DNA of 64,000 bases from Staphylococcus simulans (GCF_003043455.1 NZ_PZGG01000002.1:17077-81076); one strand, 5' to 3'; shown: positions 17,954 to 27,173, counted from the first letter of the stretch. Notes: generated from the letters alone by a model not told the origin. Program-made: numbers and translations.

Positions 17954-19897
17954 TTATTCATCCATTGATTCAGATGCGGCAATTTCGTCTGCTGTCGGTT
18001 TACGTTTAAGGAATCCATAAATAACTGCAGAAATCGCTGCGCCGACTAAAATGGCTAGAATCGTTTGTAATGAGTGTGAGAAGTCCGTACCTAAGATAAC
18101 AAAGATACCGCCATGCGGTGCACCGATAGATGAACCTAAACCAAGAGCAATCGCACCACCGATACCTGAACCTACCATCATAGATGGGATAACACGAATC
18201 GGGTCAGCTGCCGCAAATGGAATCGCACCTTCTGTAATGAATGATGCCCCCATCACAAAGTTAGGCAAGATTGAACCACGTTGTGTTTTTGTAAACTTAC
18301 GTTTAAAGAACAACATTGAAAGAGCTAACGCAATCGGTGGAATCATACCGCCGACCATTGCTGCTGTAATAGGTGCAGCGTTACCTTCTGTTAATGCTGC
18401 TGTTGCGAAGACATAAGCTGCTTTGTTAAATGGACCACCCATGTCAATTGCCATCATAGCACCAATGACTAAACCAAGTAACATGATATTTGTACCTGAT
18501 AAACTGTTTAAACCATTTAATAATAAATGATTGACCCAAGCTGCTGGTGGATTAAATACATAAACCATCAACAGACCTGTAATTGTTACAGATAGAATTG
18601 GATAAATTAATGTCGGTTTTAAACCTTCAAGTGATTGTGGCATACGACGCGTCATCACTTTGATACCTTCTGTTAAATAACCTGCTAAGAAACCGGCAAT
18701 AATACCGCCGATAAATCCAGAGTCACCGCTCATTGCTAACATACCACCAACTAAACCAGCTGCCATACCTGGTTTTTCAGCAATACTACGAGCAATGAAT
18801 GCTGATAGAATTGGAATAATTAAGAAGAACGCACTGTTCTTACCAATGTTCCACAGTTGTTCTGCGAATGCATTATACTCTGAAGATTTCGGGTCGAATG
18901 AGTTTGGCCCGAATAAGAATACAATTGCCATTAAAATACCACCGGCAATTACTAATGGCAACATGTTAGAAACACCATTCATCAAGTGTTTATAAATCGT
19001 TTTGCCGACACTTTGTTTTTCTTGTTTACCGCTTGCTTGACCTTTACCTCTGCCTTCTCTAGCTTTAAATGGTGTGCGGTCTGTCGCTAAAGCAAGGTCG
19101 ATTAGTTCTTCAGGACGTTTGATGCCGTCAGCAACTGGCACTTCCACAACATTTTTACCATCGAAACGATCTGTTTCTACATGCACGTCTGCTGCAACAA
19201 TGACACCTTGTGCTTTATCGATATCTTCAGCAGTTAAACGGTTTTTAATACCACTTGAACCATTTGTTTCAACTTTCATTTTGACGCCCATTTTCTTCGC
19301 TTGTTTCAATAAAGCGTCTTTCGCCATATACGTATGTGCAATACCTGTTGGACAAGCCGTCACACCGATAACATAAGGTTCTTCTGAAGAAGTTTCTTCT
19401 TTTGTTTCAACAGGTGCTGCTTCCTCTTCTTCGTCTGGCGCTTCATCATCTGCACGATCGATAATTGCTAAAACTTCATCTGGTGTTTCAGCATTTAATA
19501 ATGCTTTTCTGACTTCGTCATCCATTAAGACGCCTGACAATTTAGCTAAAGCGTCTAAATGTGTTTGTGCTCCGCCTTCAGGTGCTGCAATCATAAAGAA
19601 TAAGTGTGCAGGTTGTCCGTCTAAACTTTGATAATCTACACCTGCTTTAGATTTACCGAAGGCAATCGCTGGTTTTTTCACCGCGTCAACTTTCGCATGC
19701 GGAATCGCAATCCCTTCACCAATACCTGTTGTACTTTGTCCTTCACGTGCCATAATCGCATCTTTAAATGCTTTGACATCACTTAAAATACTCGCATGAT
19801 CTAATTGATCCACTAAGGCATCAATGACACCTTCTTTAGATGTCGCATTTAAATCCATCGCGATTGTCTCTCGCGTTAACAATTCAGTGATTCTCAT
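17954..19897 (-). CDS. fruA: PTS fructose-specific EIIABC component FruA
   Basis: Takes up fructose and phosphorylates it to fructose 1-phosphate. The 647-residue protein is a fusion of EIIA (residues 1-150, phospho-His in IAIPHAK), EIIB (about 175-270, active Cys in VTACPTGIAHTYMA) and a membrane EIIC domain (about 300-635, GGPFNKAAY and GAPHGGIFV), with an acidic, Glu-rich linker between A and B. It is the last gene of fruR-fruK-fruA, 13 bp after fruK. Confidence 0.95.
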   Translation of the reverse strand: MRITELLTRETIAMDLNATSKEGVIDALVDQLDHASILSDVKAFKDAIMAREGQSTTGIGEGIAIPHAKVDAVKKPAIAFGKSKAGVDYQSLDGQPAHLFFMIAAPEGGAQTHLDALAKLSGVLMDDEVRKALLNAETPDEVLAIIDRADDEAPDEEEEAAPVETKEETSSEEPYVIGVTACPTGIAHTYMAKDALLKQAKKMGVKMKVETNGSSGIKNRLTAEDIDKAQGVIVAADVHVETDRFDGKNVVEVPVADGIKRPEELIDLALATDRTPFKAREGRGKGQASGKQEKQSVGKTIYKHLMNGVSNMLPLVIAGGILMAIVFLFGPNSFDPKSSEYNAFAEQLWNIGKNSAFFLIIPILSAFIARSIAEKPGMAAGLVGGMLAMSGDSGFIGGIIAGFLAGYLTEGIKVMTRRMPQSLEGLKPTLIYPILSVTITGLLMVYVFNPPAAWVNHLLLNGLNSLSGTNIMLLGLVIGAMMAIDMGGPFNKAAYVFATAALTEGNAAPITAAMVGGMIPPIALALSMLFFKRKFTKTQRGSILPNFVMGASFITEGAIPFAAADPIRVIPSMMVGSGIGGAIALGLGSSIGAPHGGIFVILGTDFSHSLQTILAILVGAAISAVIYGFLKRKPTADEIAASESMDE

Positions 19898-19910
19898 ATT
19901 TTTCTCACTC

Positions 19911-20825
19911 CTATTTTAAGTCCGTTAATTCAATTTCAGAACGTACTTTTTCTATCATTTCCTTGTTCGCTAAATCTTGACTGAATGCTGTTGCTGTTCC
20001 TGAAGCTACCGCATTTCTAAAAGCTTCATGTACATTAAATCCTTGTGCTAAGCCTGCTAACATCCCTGCGACTGTACTATCTCCTGAACCGACTGTATTC
20101 AATACATTACCTTTCGGCACAGAAGCTTTAATACAATGTTCAGCATCGATATAAATCGCGCCGTCACCGCCTAATGAAACAATGACTGCTTGTGCACCTT
20201 TATCAAGAATAGCTTTGCCATATGTCACTACATCTTTATCAGAAGTGATTTTTGTATCAAACATCACTTCAAGTTCATCTTTATTCGGTTTAATAAAGAA
20301 TGGATTATAAGGCAATACTGTTTCGACTAAATCTTTTTCAGCATCTACAACTAATTTTGCGCCTGTCATTTGTGTGATTTTCGCAATCTGTTCATAAGCA
20401 TCACCAGGAATACTTTTCGGTACACTTCCTGCCACAACAACCGTATCATCAGTGTTCGTATTTTTTATTTGTGTTAACAACCCTTCAAACGCTTGGTTTG
20501 AAATTGCGGGTCCTCCTGCGTTGATTTCTGTTTCTTGACCAGATTTTAATTTCACATTGATTCTTGTGTCTTCTTCTACTTCAATGAAGTCATTTTTTAT
20601 ACTTGCTTGTTGTAACGCATCTTGGATAAATTTCCCAGGAAATCCACCAACAAATCCTAATGCAGTCGAAGGTGTTTCTAAAGTGTTCAGCACACGCGAA
20701 ACGTTAATCCCTTTGCCTCCTGCAAATTTATACGTTTCTTTGGCACGGTTAAGTCCGCCTTCTTGAAACGTGTCTACTTTCATAATGTAATCAATCGATG
20801 GATTGAAAGTTACTGTATAGATCAC
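19911..20825 (-). CDS. fruK: 1-phosphofructokinase FruK
   Basis: A 304-residue PfkB-family kinase that converts fructose 1-phosphate to fructose 1,6-bisphosphate. Motifs are the N-terminal TFNPSIDYIM, GGKGINVSRVL and the C-terminal anion hole with catalytic Asp in NTVGSGDSTVAGML. Starts at GTG 20825, with GAGGAG upstream overlapping the fruR 3' end (4 bp between genes). Its position before fruA identifies it as fruK and not tagatose-6-phosphate kinase. Confidence 0.94.
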   Translation of the reverse strand: MIYTVTFNPSIDYIMKVDTFQEGGLNRAKETYKFAGGKGINVSRVLNTLETPSTALGFVGGFPGKFIQDALQQASIKNDFIEVEEDTRINVKLKSGQETEINAGGPAISNQAFEGLLTQIKNTNTDDTVVVAGSVPKSIPGDAYEQIAKITQMTGAKLVVDAEKDLVETVLPYNPFFIKPNKDELEVMFDTKITSDKDVVTYGKAILDKGAQAVIVSLGGDGAIYIDAEHCIKASVPKGNVLNTVGSGDSTVAGMLAGLAQGFNVHEAFRNAVASGTATAFSQDLANKEMIEKVRSEIELTDLK

Positions 20826-20829
20826 TTTA

Positions 20830-21588
20830 TTACACTCCTCTTATCGAATAATGGTTGCGATATGTTTTCATTTCTGAACGTTTCAGCGCTTTTGTTGAGG
20901 TCAAAATTTCAAATGGTATATCTTTCGGTACATTGACACACGCAAAGTAAGTCGGTCCGAATTTAGAACTATCTAATAGAACAAAAATTTGATGTCCCAC
21001 TTTCATCGCAGTTTCTTTTACATACGCTTCTTGTTCATCAGGTGTTGTCAATTTACCTTCTGCATTCATACCATTCATACCGATGAATACTTTATCGAAA
21101 TGATAATGTTTCAAAGTTTCAATTGCTCGCGGTCCTACAGAAGCTAACGTGCTCGCTTTCACATCTCCTCCGATAATCAACGTTTTAATTCCACGTTGTA
21201 ATAATGCTTCGACATGGGTTAAACCATTAGTAACTGCGACAATTTCTTGTGCTGTAATGTGTTCTATCATTTCATAAGTTGATGTCCCTGCATCAATATA
21301 GATGCAATCATGATCTTCAATTTGAGCAGCTGCGATTTTTGCGATTTCACGTTTTTCTTGTAAGTTTCGCTCTTTCTTCTCTGACATTTTCGGTTCACTC
21401 AAGGCTGTTGTTTTGAGTGTGGCCCCGCCATGAACGCGTTGTAATTTACCCATTTTCTGTAACTTAGATAAATCCCGGCGAATCGTTGAAGCGCTGCATC
21501 CTGTTAAATCAATAATTTCTTGTAGTGTTAAAAACTCTTTTTCTTTTAATAGTTGTATAATCAGTTCAAACCGTTTTTGCGTTATCAT
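20830..21588 (-). CDS. fruR: DeoR-family repressor of the fructose operon (FruR)
   Basis: A 252-residue DeoR-family regulator with an N-terminal helix-turn-helix (LTLQEIIDLTGCSASTIRRDLSKL) and a C-terminal sugar-phosphate sensing domain (DAGTSTYEM, GGDVKASTLASVGP). The expected inducer is fructose 1-phosphate or fructose bisphosphate. First gene of the operon. The upstream region holds a catabolite-control-like element and repeated TCAA motifs that may be its operator. Confidence 0.92.
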   Translation of the reverse strand: MITQKRFELIIQLLKEKEFLTLQEIIDLTGCSASTIRRDLSKLQKMGKLQRVHGGATLKTTALSEPKMSEKKERNLQEKREIAKIAAAQIEDHDCIYIDAGTSTYEMIEHITAQEIVAVTNGLTHVEALLQRGIKTLIIGGDVKASTLASVGPRAIETLKHYHFDKVFIGMNGMNAEGKLTTPDEQEAYVKETAMKVGHQIFVLLDSSKFGPTYFACVNVPKDIPFEILTSTKALKRSEMKTYRNHYSIRGV

Positions 21589-21611
21589 ATCGCCACCTCA
21601 TTTCTTCTTTA

Positions 21612-21628
21612 TTATAAGCGCTTTCTTA
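21612..21628 (-). promoter_or_regulatory. candidate cre (CcpA site) upstream of fruRKA
   Basis: Minus-strand TAAGAAAGCGCTTATAA agrees with the Gram-positive cre consensus at most positions (two mismatches). It lies about 25 bp upstream of fruR. Confidence 0.5.
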
Positions 21629-21681
21629 GTCGTTTTCAATCAAAATCTTTCAAATTCATTCAAAAACAATCACAATTTGAT

Positions 21682-21720
21682 AAAAAAGATGAGCATATGC
21701 TCATCAACACTGCTCATCTT
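21682..21720 (-). terminator. terminator of the YbaK-family gene
   Basis: AAGATGAGCA and TGCTCATCTT form a 10-bp stem followed on the minus strand by T residues; it starts at the stop codon. Confidence 0.8.
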
Positions 21721-22208
21721 TAATTGGCTTCATGTGTCGCAACATCCGCTACTTTTGCCTTAGTTGCTTGAATTAATTCTGAAACCTTCACACCCATTTG
21801 AACACCAGGCTGACCTCCGCTCACAAATATTCTTTCATGTTGTTGTGCAGATTGGTCAATCACTGTTGGAAATAGATGTTTCATGCCAATTGGAGAACAA
21901 CCTCCTCGAATATAACCTGTCACTTTCGTTAATTCATCCAACGGAAGCAAATGCAGTTTCTTTTCATCTACTGCTTGTGCCGCATGTTTCATATCTAAAT
22001 GATGTTCCACTGGAATCACAAACACATACGGGTCGTGATTATTATTAATAAATAAAAGTGTTTTAAACACTTGATCCGGATTGGCATCAATTAGTTTAGC
22101 GACTTCTTGTCCTTCAATATGATCTTTACCCATTTTAAATGTACGCATTTCATAATCGATGCCTTCGCGATCTAAAATACGCATCGCATTTGTTTTCTTT
22201 TGTTTCAT
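21720..22208 (-). CDS. ybaK: Cys-tRNA(Pro) deacylase YbaK/EbsC
   Basis: A 162-residue YbaK/EbsC-type editing protein that hydrolyses mischarged Cys-tRNA(Pro). Characteristic segments are NPDQVFKTLLF, the conserved lysine region in LDMKHAAQAV and GYIRGGCSPIGMK. I chose ATG 22208 with GAGGTG upstream; the longer frame to 22244 has no binding site. Monocistronic, transcribed away from fruR with a terminator between. Confidence 0.92.
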   Translation of the reverse strand: MKQKKTNAMRILDREGIDYEMRTFKMGKDHIEGQEVAKLIDANPDQVFKTLLFINNNHDPYVFVIPVEHHLDMKHAAQAVDEKKLHLLPLDELTKVTGYIRGGCSPIGMKHLFPTVIDQSAQQHERIFVSGGQPGVQMGVKVSELIQATKAKVADVATHEAN

Positions 22209-22258
22209 TGCGTTCACCTCACTCTTAATATAGCATGCGAACACAAATCATGACATAA

Positions 22259-22325
22259 AAAAACAAGGCGTTCTAACATAACTTCAACTCTATAAGTGAG
22301 TTCAGTTGTCAAAACTGCCTTGTTT
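22259..22325 (-). terminator. terminator overlapping the end of the 113-aa gene
   Basis: AAAACAAGGC and GCCTTGTTTT arms are about 45 nt apart, and the T run follows on the minus strand. The stop codon of the preceding gene falls inside the loop. Confidence 0.65.
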
Positions 22326-22643
22326 TGGAAAATGCTGAAGCCATTGATGGCTCAACTCATTTGTGATCGACGTCAATGAAATCACAAATAATGAATTAGA
22401 TTCAGCTTCACTCTTATGCGCTGCATCTGCATGTTGTGTTGATGGTCCCCCTGCCGCTTTACGGTATGTTGGCGGCGCATCTGAGGCTGAATGATCAGAT
22501 GAGACCTGTTTGTCACTTTGCATAAACGTAGATACTCCATTTTGGAATTTTGCGAGTTCATTTTCATTTGTGACTAATACTAATAAGAAAATCAAACAAC
22601 ATGAAAGAATGGCAGCGGACACCCATAAAATAAACGCTCTCAT
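22302..22643 (-). CDS. single-helix membrane-anchored protein, unknown
   Basis: A 113-residue protein with an N-terminal membrane helix (about 4-24), then a polar Ser/Ala/His-rich segment. An AGAGG motif lies upstream of the ATG. The topology suggests a type II anchored extracellular protein or an uncleaved signal. No family is recognised. The coding sequence runs into its own terminator. Moderate confidence that it is a real gene. Confidence 0.5.
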   Translation of the reverse strand: MRAFILWVSAAILSCCLIFLLVLVTNENELAKFQNGVSTFMQSDKQVSSDHSASDAPPTYRKAAGGPSTQHADAAHKSEAESNSLFVISLTSITNELSHQWLQHFPKQGSFDN

Positions 22644-22945
22644 TCCTAATACCTCTTAACCTCTATTTCGTGATTTCAATATTAACATAAAATATACGAC
22701 ATTTTGGTAGGTAGTAAGCTATTTAAACCAAATGTAATATACGTAATATATGTAACAGAACCGACACGAAAAGAAGCAGGTTAAAGTTTAATTGTGTAAG
22801 AGCTTTCAATAGTGTGTTAACTGTCTTTCAGAAGCTAAATTAAATTATATTTTCTTTTTATCATATTCAGAAAATGACAAACACACGGCTTGTATGACAA
22901 TATATTACGATTGAGTATGATTATCAAAGGATTATTACAAAAATC
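22644..22945. other. 300-bp gap with no gene seen
   Basis: AT-rich sequence between the 113-aa gene and the terminator of the hydroxyacid dehydrogenase. It should contain the promoter of the 113-aa gene; nothing else is recognised. Confidence 0.35.
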
Positions 22946-22977
22946 AAACAAGCAACCCGGTTTCAGATTGCTTGTCT
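22946..22977 (-). terminator. terminator of the metQ-dehydrogenase operon
   Basis: CAAGCAA (22949-22955) pairs with TTGCTTG (22968-22974), followed by a T-rich stretch on the minus strand. Confidence 0.75.
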
Positions 22978-22986
22978 CTCTAACTC

Positions 22987-23940
22987 TTATGCTTGTGCTT
23001 GAATTGCCGCTTCTCCTTGTTCAATCGCAGTTTGAATGAAGTTATGCGCCGCTTCCAATTGCTTTTGTTCTTCGTTAGACAACTCAATCGGCAAACGTTG
23101 CTTCATACCATTTCTATCAACCAACGTTAATAAGCTTAAGGCACCATCGACTAAACCATATGCACCTTGAACTAATCCGCTGACAGGTTCAATACTATGT
23201 TCATCAAACAATATCGATTGTGCAAGTTGAACAGCTGCTCTTGAAATCGCTGAGTTTGTCCAACCTTTTTTCTTGAAGACATCAAAAGCTACTTCATCGA
23301 TTGCCGTAGAAATCGCTCCGCGGTCAATTGGCGCATGACCCGTTAATTGTTCAAATTCCGGTAATTCAATTCCATGAATACGCACGCGACTCCAGATTGG
23401 TACACAATGCGAACCGTGTTCTCCTAATACAAAGCCTTCCACATCTTTAGGATCCACATTATAGTGATCAGCAATTAAAGTACGAAAACGTGCTGACTCT
23501 AAAATGGTACCTGTACCAATCACTTTATCTGATGGATAACCGGCTTGATGTGCAAGATACGTCATCGCATCCACTGGATTTGAAATTAAAATGACGATAG
23601 CTTCTTTCGTCACAGCCGATAATTGTTTAAACACATCATTTACGATAACACTATTAACTTTCGTTAATAATGTACGATCTTTCATGTCTGGTGTGGAAGC
23701 CGCACTCGCTGACACAATTACCACATCCGCATCCACTAAATCTTGATAACCACCTACTTGAACTTTTGTACGATGTGTATGATTCAAACCTTGTATATGA
23801 TGATGATCTAACACTTCACCTTGTGCTAAATCATGATTAGTATCAATCACGACAATTTCTGAGAAAAGTCCTAAATACTGCGCATCTGTTAAGACTTGGC
23901 TGCCGACACGTCCTACACCAATAATTCCTAATTTTGCCAT
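22987..23940 (-). CDS. L-2-hydroxyacid dehydrogenase of the LDH/MDH family (L-HicDH-like)
   Basis: A 317-residue LDH-fold NAD-dependent enzyme. Visible are the dinucleotide motif GVGRVGSQ, the catalytic His in LGEHGSH and substrate-binding Arg in ILESARFR. The specificity loop (ASTPDMKDR) has neither the Gln of lactate nor the Arg of malate dehydrogenases. It resembles lactobacillar L-2-hydroxyisocaproate dehydrogenases, which take branched or bulky 2-oxoacids. ATG 23940 is preferred over 23946 on spacing to GGAG. It follows the methionine-type lipoprotein gene by 15 bp under a SAM riboswitch, so 2-oxo-4-methylthiobutyrate is a plausible substrate (inference). Confidence 0.8.
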   Translation of the reverse strand: MAKLGIIGVGRVGSQVLTDAQYLGLFSEIVVIDTNHDLAQGEVLDHHHIQGLNHTHRTKVQVGGYQDLVDADVVIVSASAASTPDMKDRTLLTKVNSVIVNDVFKQLSAVTKEAIVILISNPVDAMTYLAHQAGYPSDKVIGTGTILESARFRTLIADHYNVDPKDVEGFVLGEHGSHCVPIWSRVRIHGIELPEFEQLTGHAPIDRGAISTAIDEVAFDVFKKKGWTNSAISRAAVQLAQSILFDEHSIEPVSGLVQGAYGLVDGALSLLTLVDRNGMKQRLPIELSNEEQKQLEAAHNFIQTAIEQGEAAIQAQA

Positions 23941-23955
23941 ATTCATTCGACTCCT

Positions 23956-24774
23956 TTACTTCGCTTCATATGGAATAACGTCTTTACCGTATTCTTTCTT
24001 AATGAATTCTTTCATATCTTTAGACTGTAATATTTTGATTAATTCTTGGAATTTTTTATCGTCTTTATGACCTTCTTTAACTGCTAAAATATTCGCAAAT
24101 GGTGATGATTCATTTTCCATCACAATCGCATCTTTAGAAGGTGTTAAACCATTATCAATCGCATAGTTTGAGTTCATAATAACAGCTGCACCTTCACCGC
24201 TTTTATATGTTTTAGGTAAGAACTCTGCACCTTGTTGATTATTGAATTTTAAGTCTTTTTTATTTTCAACAATGTCATCGAATTTCGCATCTTCAATTTT
24301 CACGCCATCTTTGATTTTCACTAACCCCTCATTAACGAAGAAAGATAAGAAACGTCCTTCTTCAGCAGGATTGTTTGAAACGTAGATTGTTGAACCTTTT
24401 GGAATATCTTTGATGTTTTTATATTTTTTACTGTAGACACCCATTGGTGTTGTGAAGACTTTGCCTACTTCTTCAATTTTATAACCATGTGATTTTCTTT
24501 CAGCTTTTAAATAGGGTACGTGTTGGAAAAGATTCGCATCCACGTCGCCTTTATCTAACAACTTATTTGGTACTTTATAATCATTAACGACTTTAACTTC
24601 TAAGTCATAACCTTTATCCTTCATAGCTTTTTTCGCATGTTCTAATACCTCACCATGCGGAGCTGGAGAAGCTGCTACTGTAATTTTCTCCTTGTCTCCA
24701 CCCTTGCCGCACGCTGCGAGTACGACCAGTAATACCAATAACCCGATTAAACTACTTACTTTCTTCATTTCCAC
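23956..24774 (-). CDS. MetQ/NlpA family methionine-binding lipoprotein
   Basis: A 272-residue extracellular lipoprotein with lipobox VLAAC (Cys at about 22) and the NlpA fold: ASPAPHGEVLEHAK near the N terminus, VDANLFQHVPYL, and YVSNNPAEEGR. The family binds methionine for the MetNI importer. No ATPase or permease gene is adjacent, so it must share a transporter encoded elsewhere. It is first behind a SAM-I riboswitch, so it should be induced when S-adenosylmethionine is low. Confidence 0.9.
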   Translation of the reverse strand: MEMKKVSSLIGLLVLLVVLAACGKGGDKEKITVAASPAPHGEVLEHAKKAMKDKGYDLEVKVVNDYKVPNKLLDKGDVDANLFQHVPYLKAERKSHGYKIEEVGKVFTTPMGVYSKKYKNIKDIPKGSTIYVSNNPAEEGRFLSFFVNEGLVKIKDGVKIEDAKFDDIVENKKDLKFNNQQGAEFLPKTYKSGEGAAVIMNSNYAIDNGLTPSKDAIVMENESSPFANILAVKEGHKDDKKFQELIKILQSKDMKEFIKKEYGKDVIPYEAK

Positions 24775-24815
24775 TGCACCATCCCTATGTAATATTTATC
24801 AAACCACCCTCATCA

Positions 24816-24969
24816 AAAGAAAAAAGCCTTCTCATTAAAATAAGAGAAAGCTTTTCATTCTTTCTCTCATCTTCAAAAGTCTATGACTTTTTGTGAATTA
24901 GCACCACTTCGTTTACACGATGGTTGCTGGGCTTCGTCGGGCACATCCCTCCGCCTCTCTTGATAAGAG
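24816..24969 (-). promoter_or_regulatory. SAM-I (S-box) riboswitch with terminator
   Basis: The minus strand shows the P1 strand CTCTTATC (24969-24962), the conserved GAGAGGCGGAGGGA, CCGACGAAGCCCAGCAACC, GGTGCTAATTC, and the closing strand GATGAGAG (24871-24864). A terminator follows (arms within 24826-24851, then a T-rich tract). All core SAM-I elements are in order. High SAM should cause termination ahead of the metQ-like gene. Confidence 0.96.
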
Positions 24970-25055
24970 TTCTATTTGATTGAATTGTATTAAGGTTACC
25001 ACCGGTGACATATTTCGTCAATATCATTTTCAAATTTTTCAGATAAGTCTATGCT

Positions 25056-25086
25056 AAAAAGTATGCTGTTGATACTCAACAGCACA
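25056..25086 (-). terminator. terminator of norA
   Basis: TGCTGTTGA and TCAACAGCA form a 9-bp stem with a 3-nt loop, followed by T residues on the minus strand. Confidence 0.85.
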
Positions 25087-25101
25087 CGCAAGTTATTGTT
25101 A

Positions 25102-26271
25102 TTAACTTTGTTTCAGTTTTCTGCTTTTTCTAATTGTCTTCTCAATCATAATAATTACAATCCCTAATAACATAACTGTCATGGACATATACAATGGGAA
25201 TTCTAAGTTCACATCATATAATGTCCCTGCAACGAGCGGACCTGCAAAGTTCCCCATACTTGTGAAAGTAGAGTTTAAACCGCCTGCTAAGCCTTGACGA
25301 TTACCCGCAATATTTGAGAAGTAATTAGTTATGGCTGGACGTATCATATCAAAACCGATAAATACAATAAAACTGATAATCATAATGGACCAGTAATGAT
25401 GTGCAACAATCAATAAAAACAACATGATTGCTGAATAAAGCAGTGATAATTGTATAAATGTTAATTCTTTAAAGTACTTCATAAATTTATCGAATAAGAA
25501 GATTTGGAAAATCGCACCTGCTAAGCCACCGCCTGTGATCGCAATTGAAATATCTTTCGGTGCATAGTGCGCTTTATCTGCAGTATATAATGGATAAAGC
25601 GTTTCAAATGCTGCAAGTCCGAATGCTAAAACAAACGTAATGATAACCGGGGTAATAAAAGCTTTGATATTAATTTTAGCTAAATCTTGCGGTTCGATAA
25701 CTGTATGGAAACCATCTGTCGTTTCGCGTTTTGCGCCTTGAATGAAGAATAAGGAACAAAAGAATGCCACAATACCTAAGCTTCCGGCAAAGTAGAATGG
25801 TAAACGGTGAGAGAATTCTGCCATAAAGCCGCCAAAGCCAGGTCCTAAAATGAAACCGGAGTTAATAATTGCTGACATATAGCCGAAGTTCTTCGCTTTG
25901 TCTTCAGGACGTGAAATATCTGCAATCATCCCTGTGACACCAGGCATAACCATTCCTGCACTGAAACCACCAATAATTCTTGAAACAATCAAAAGTGGAT
26001 AGTTGCTGCTCATCGCGAAGATAAACTCAGAAACAGCGAATAATACTAAACCAATACAAATAATTAATTTCTTTCCTAATTTATCAGCTAAGTTGCCTCC
26101 GAATGGTGAAATTACCATTTGCGCTAACGCAAAGGCCGCAACAAGAATACCTAAATCACTTCCATTTAAACCTAAGTCCTTTAAATAGACGGGTAACACC
26201 GGTACAACTAATCCGATACCTAAGAAGACTAGAAAAATATTAAAATATAAGGTGATTAATTGCTTACTCAT
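25102..26271 (-). CDS. norA: multidrug efflux MFS transporter NorA
   Basis: A 389-residue, 12-helix major facilitator that exports quinolones and other hydrophobic drugs in exchange for protons. The sequence follows S. aureus NorA closely, including SPFGGNLADKLGKK (motif A), VSRIIGGFSAGMVMPGVTG, and GYMSAIINSGFILGPG (motif C). I chose ATG 26271 with AAAGGAGG upstream; the longer frame lacks a binding site. In S. aureus its expression is controlled by MgrA, whose gene lies 7 kb away in this window. Confidence 0.95.
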   Translation of the reverse strand: MSKQLITLYFNIFLVFLGIGLVVPVLPVYLKDLGLNGSDLGILVAAFALAQMVISPFGGNLADKLGKKLIICIGLVLFAVSEFIFAMSSNYPLLIVSRIIGGFSAGMVMPGVTGMIADISRPEDKAKNFGYMSAIINSGFILGPGFGGFMAEFSHRLPFYFAGSLGIVAFFCSLFFIQGAKRETTDGFHTVIEPQDLAKINIKAFITPVIITFVLAFGLAAFETLYPLYTADKAHYAPKDISIAITGGGLAGAIFQIFLFDKFMKYFKELTFIQLSLLYSAIMLFLLIVAHHYWSIMIISFIVFIGFDMIRPAITNYFSNIAGNRQGLAGGLNSTFTSMGNFAGPLVAGTLYDVNLEFPLYMSMTVMLLGIVIIMIEKTIRKSRKLKQS

Positions 26272-26441
26272 GATTTCCTCCTTTATTGCGTAGTTTAATT
26301 CAGTCAATTTTCATGACTACCTATTATACACCAAAGTTATTCTGTGGCTCAATCAAATAATATTGAATTATTTTAGTCTGATTCTTCCCTCATTTCATAT
26401 TTCTATGCTTAACGTCTCTTGCTAGTGCTATACTTTTAATT

Positions 26442-26546
26442 GATATCTAGGTTGAAAACCTGTAATATATTCATCTAAATACGTCTGAAAAACCAATTTT
26501 ACGGTTTTCAGATAATCCATCCATTAGCATGGATGTTTAAAGAGAG
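26442..26546 (+). promoter_or_regulatory. structured leader of the DUF1361 gene
   Basis: Three small hairpins in a row: AGGTT/AACCT near 26449-26461, CTGAAAAACC/GGTTTTCAG near 26483-26511 and CATCC/GGATG near 26519-26535. The ribosome binding site follows directly. No riboswitch class is recognised. Confidence 0.35.
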
Positions 26547-26555
26547 GACTTTGAA

Positions 26556-27173
26556 ATGCAATCACGTTATATTGCACGCATATTATTTGTGATATTAATG
26601 CTGCTGACATTGCCTTTAAATCAATTTTATCAATTTATGGCATTGAACTTATTCTTAGCATATATTCCTTTCGAACTCGTTTGGTTACTTAAATTATTTA
26701 TACCTAAACGACGTTTCGAATGGCCGCTATTTATTATTTTCGCAGCAATCTTTGTCTTAATCTTCCCTAATACCTTTTATATGGTGACAGATCTGATCCA
26801 TCTTAATCAATTTGCTTTTAGTATTATGCAAGGTGTCAGACCTATAGAATGGTTGTACTTCACCTTCTTAGTCGGCGGTGTATGTTTTGCGGTTTATTGC
26901 TATATCTTAATTAATATTGAATTATTCCATTTAACGAATAAACCTTTATTCAACTACATCATTGTGATCGGCTTGATGTTTGCGAATAGTTTAGGAATTG
27001 CGATGGGACGCTTCTTAAGATTCCATAGTGTCTACTTAGTCACACAACCTCTATCTATTATCAGAGATGTTGTTCAATTCTTAGACGGGAGAGGTCTTTT
27101 CTTCTTATTCGTCATGACCTTGCTACAAGCAATCATATTGATAATGGTGAAAGGAGTGCGCATGGCAAAATGA
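26556..27173 (+). CDS. DUF1361 family membrane protein
   Basis: A 205-residue protein with six predicted helices. The family core IPFELVWLLK, FPNTFYMVTDLIHL and the conserved FLRFHSVY segment are seen. The function of DUF1361 is not known. AGAGAGG lies upstream of the ATG. The stop overlaps the next start by four bases (ATGA), so the two membrane proteins are coupled. The leader contains several hairpins. Confidence 0.85.
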   Translation: MQSRYIARILFVILMLLTLPLNQFYQFMALNLFLAYIPFELVWLLKLFIPKRRFEWPLFIIFAAIFVLIFPNTFYMVTDLIHLNQFAFSIMQGVRPIEWLYFTFLVGGVCFAVYCYILINIELFHLTNKPLFNYIIVIGLMFANSLGIAMGRFLRFHSVYLVTQPLSIIRDVVQFLDGRGLFFLFVMTLLQAIILIMVKGVRMAK

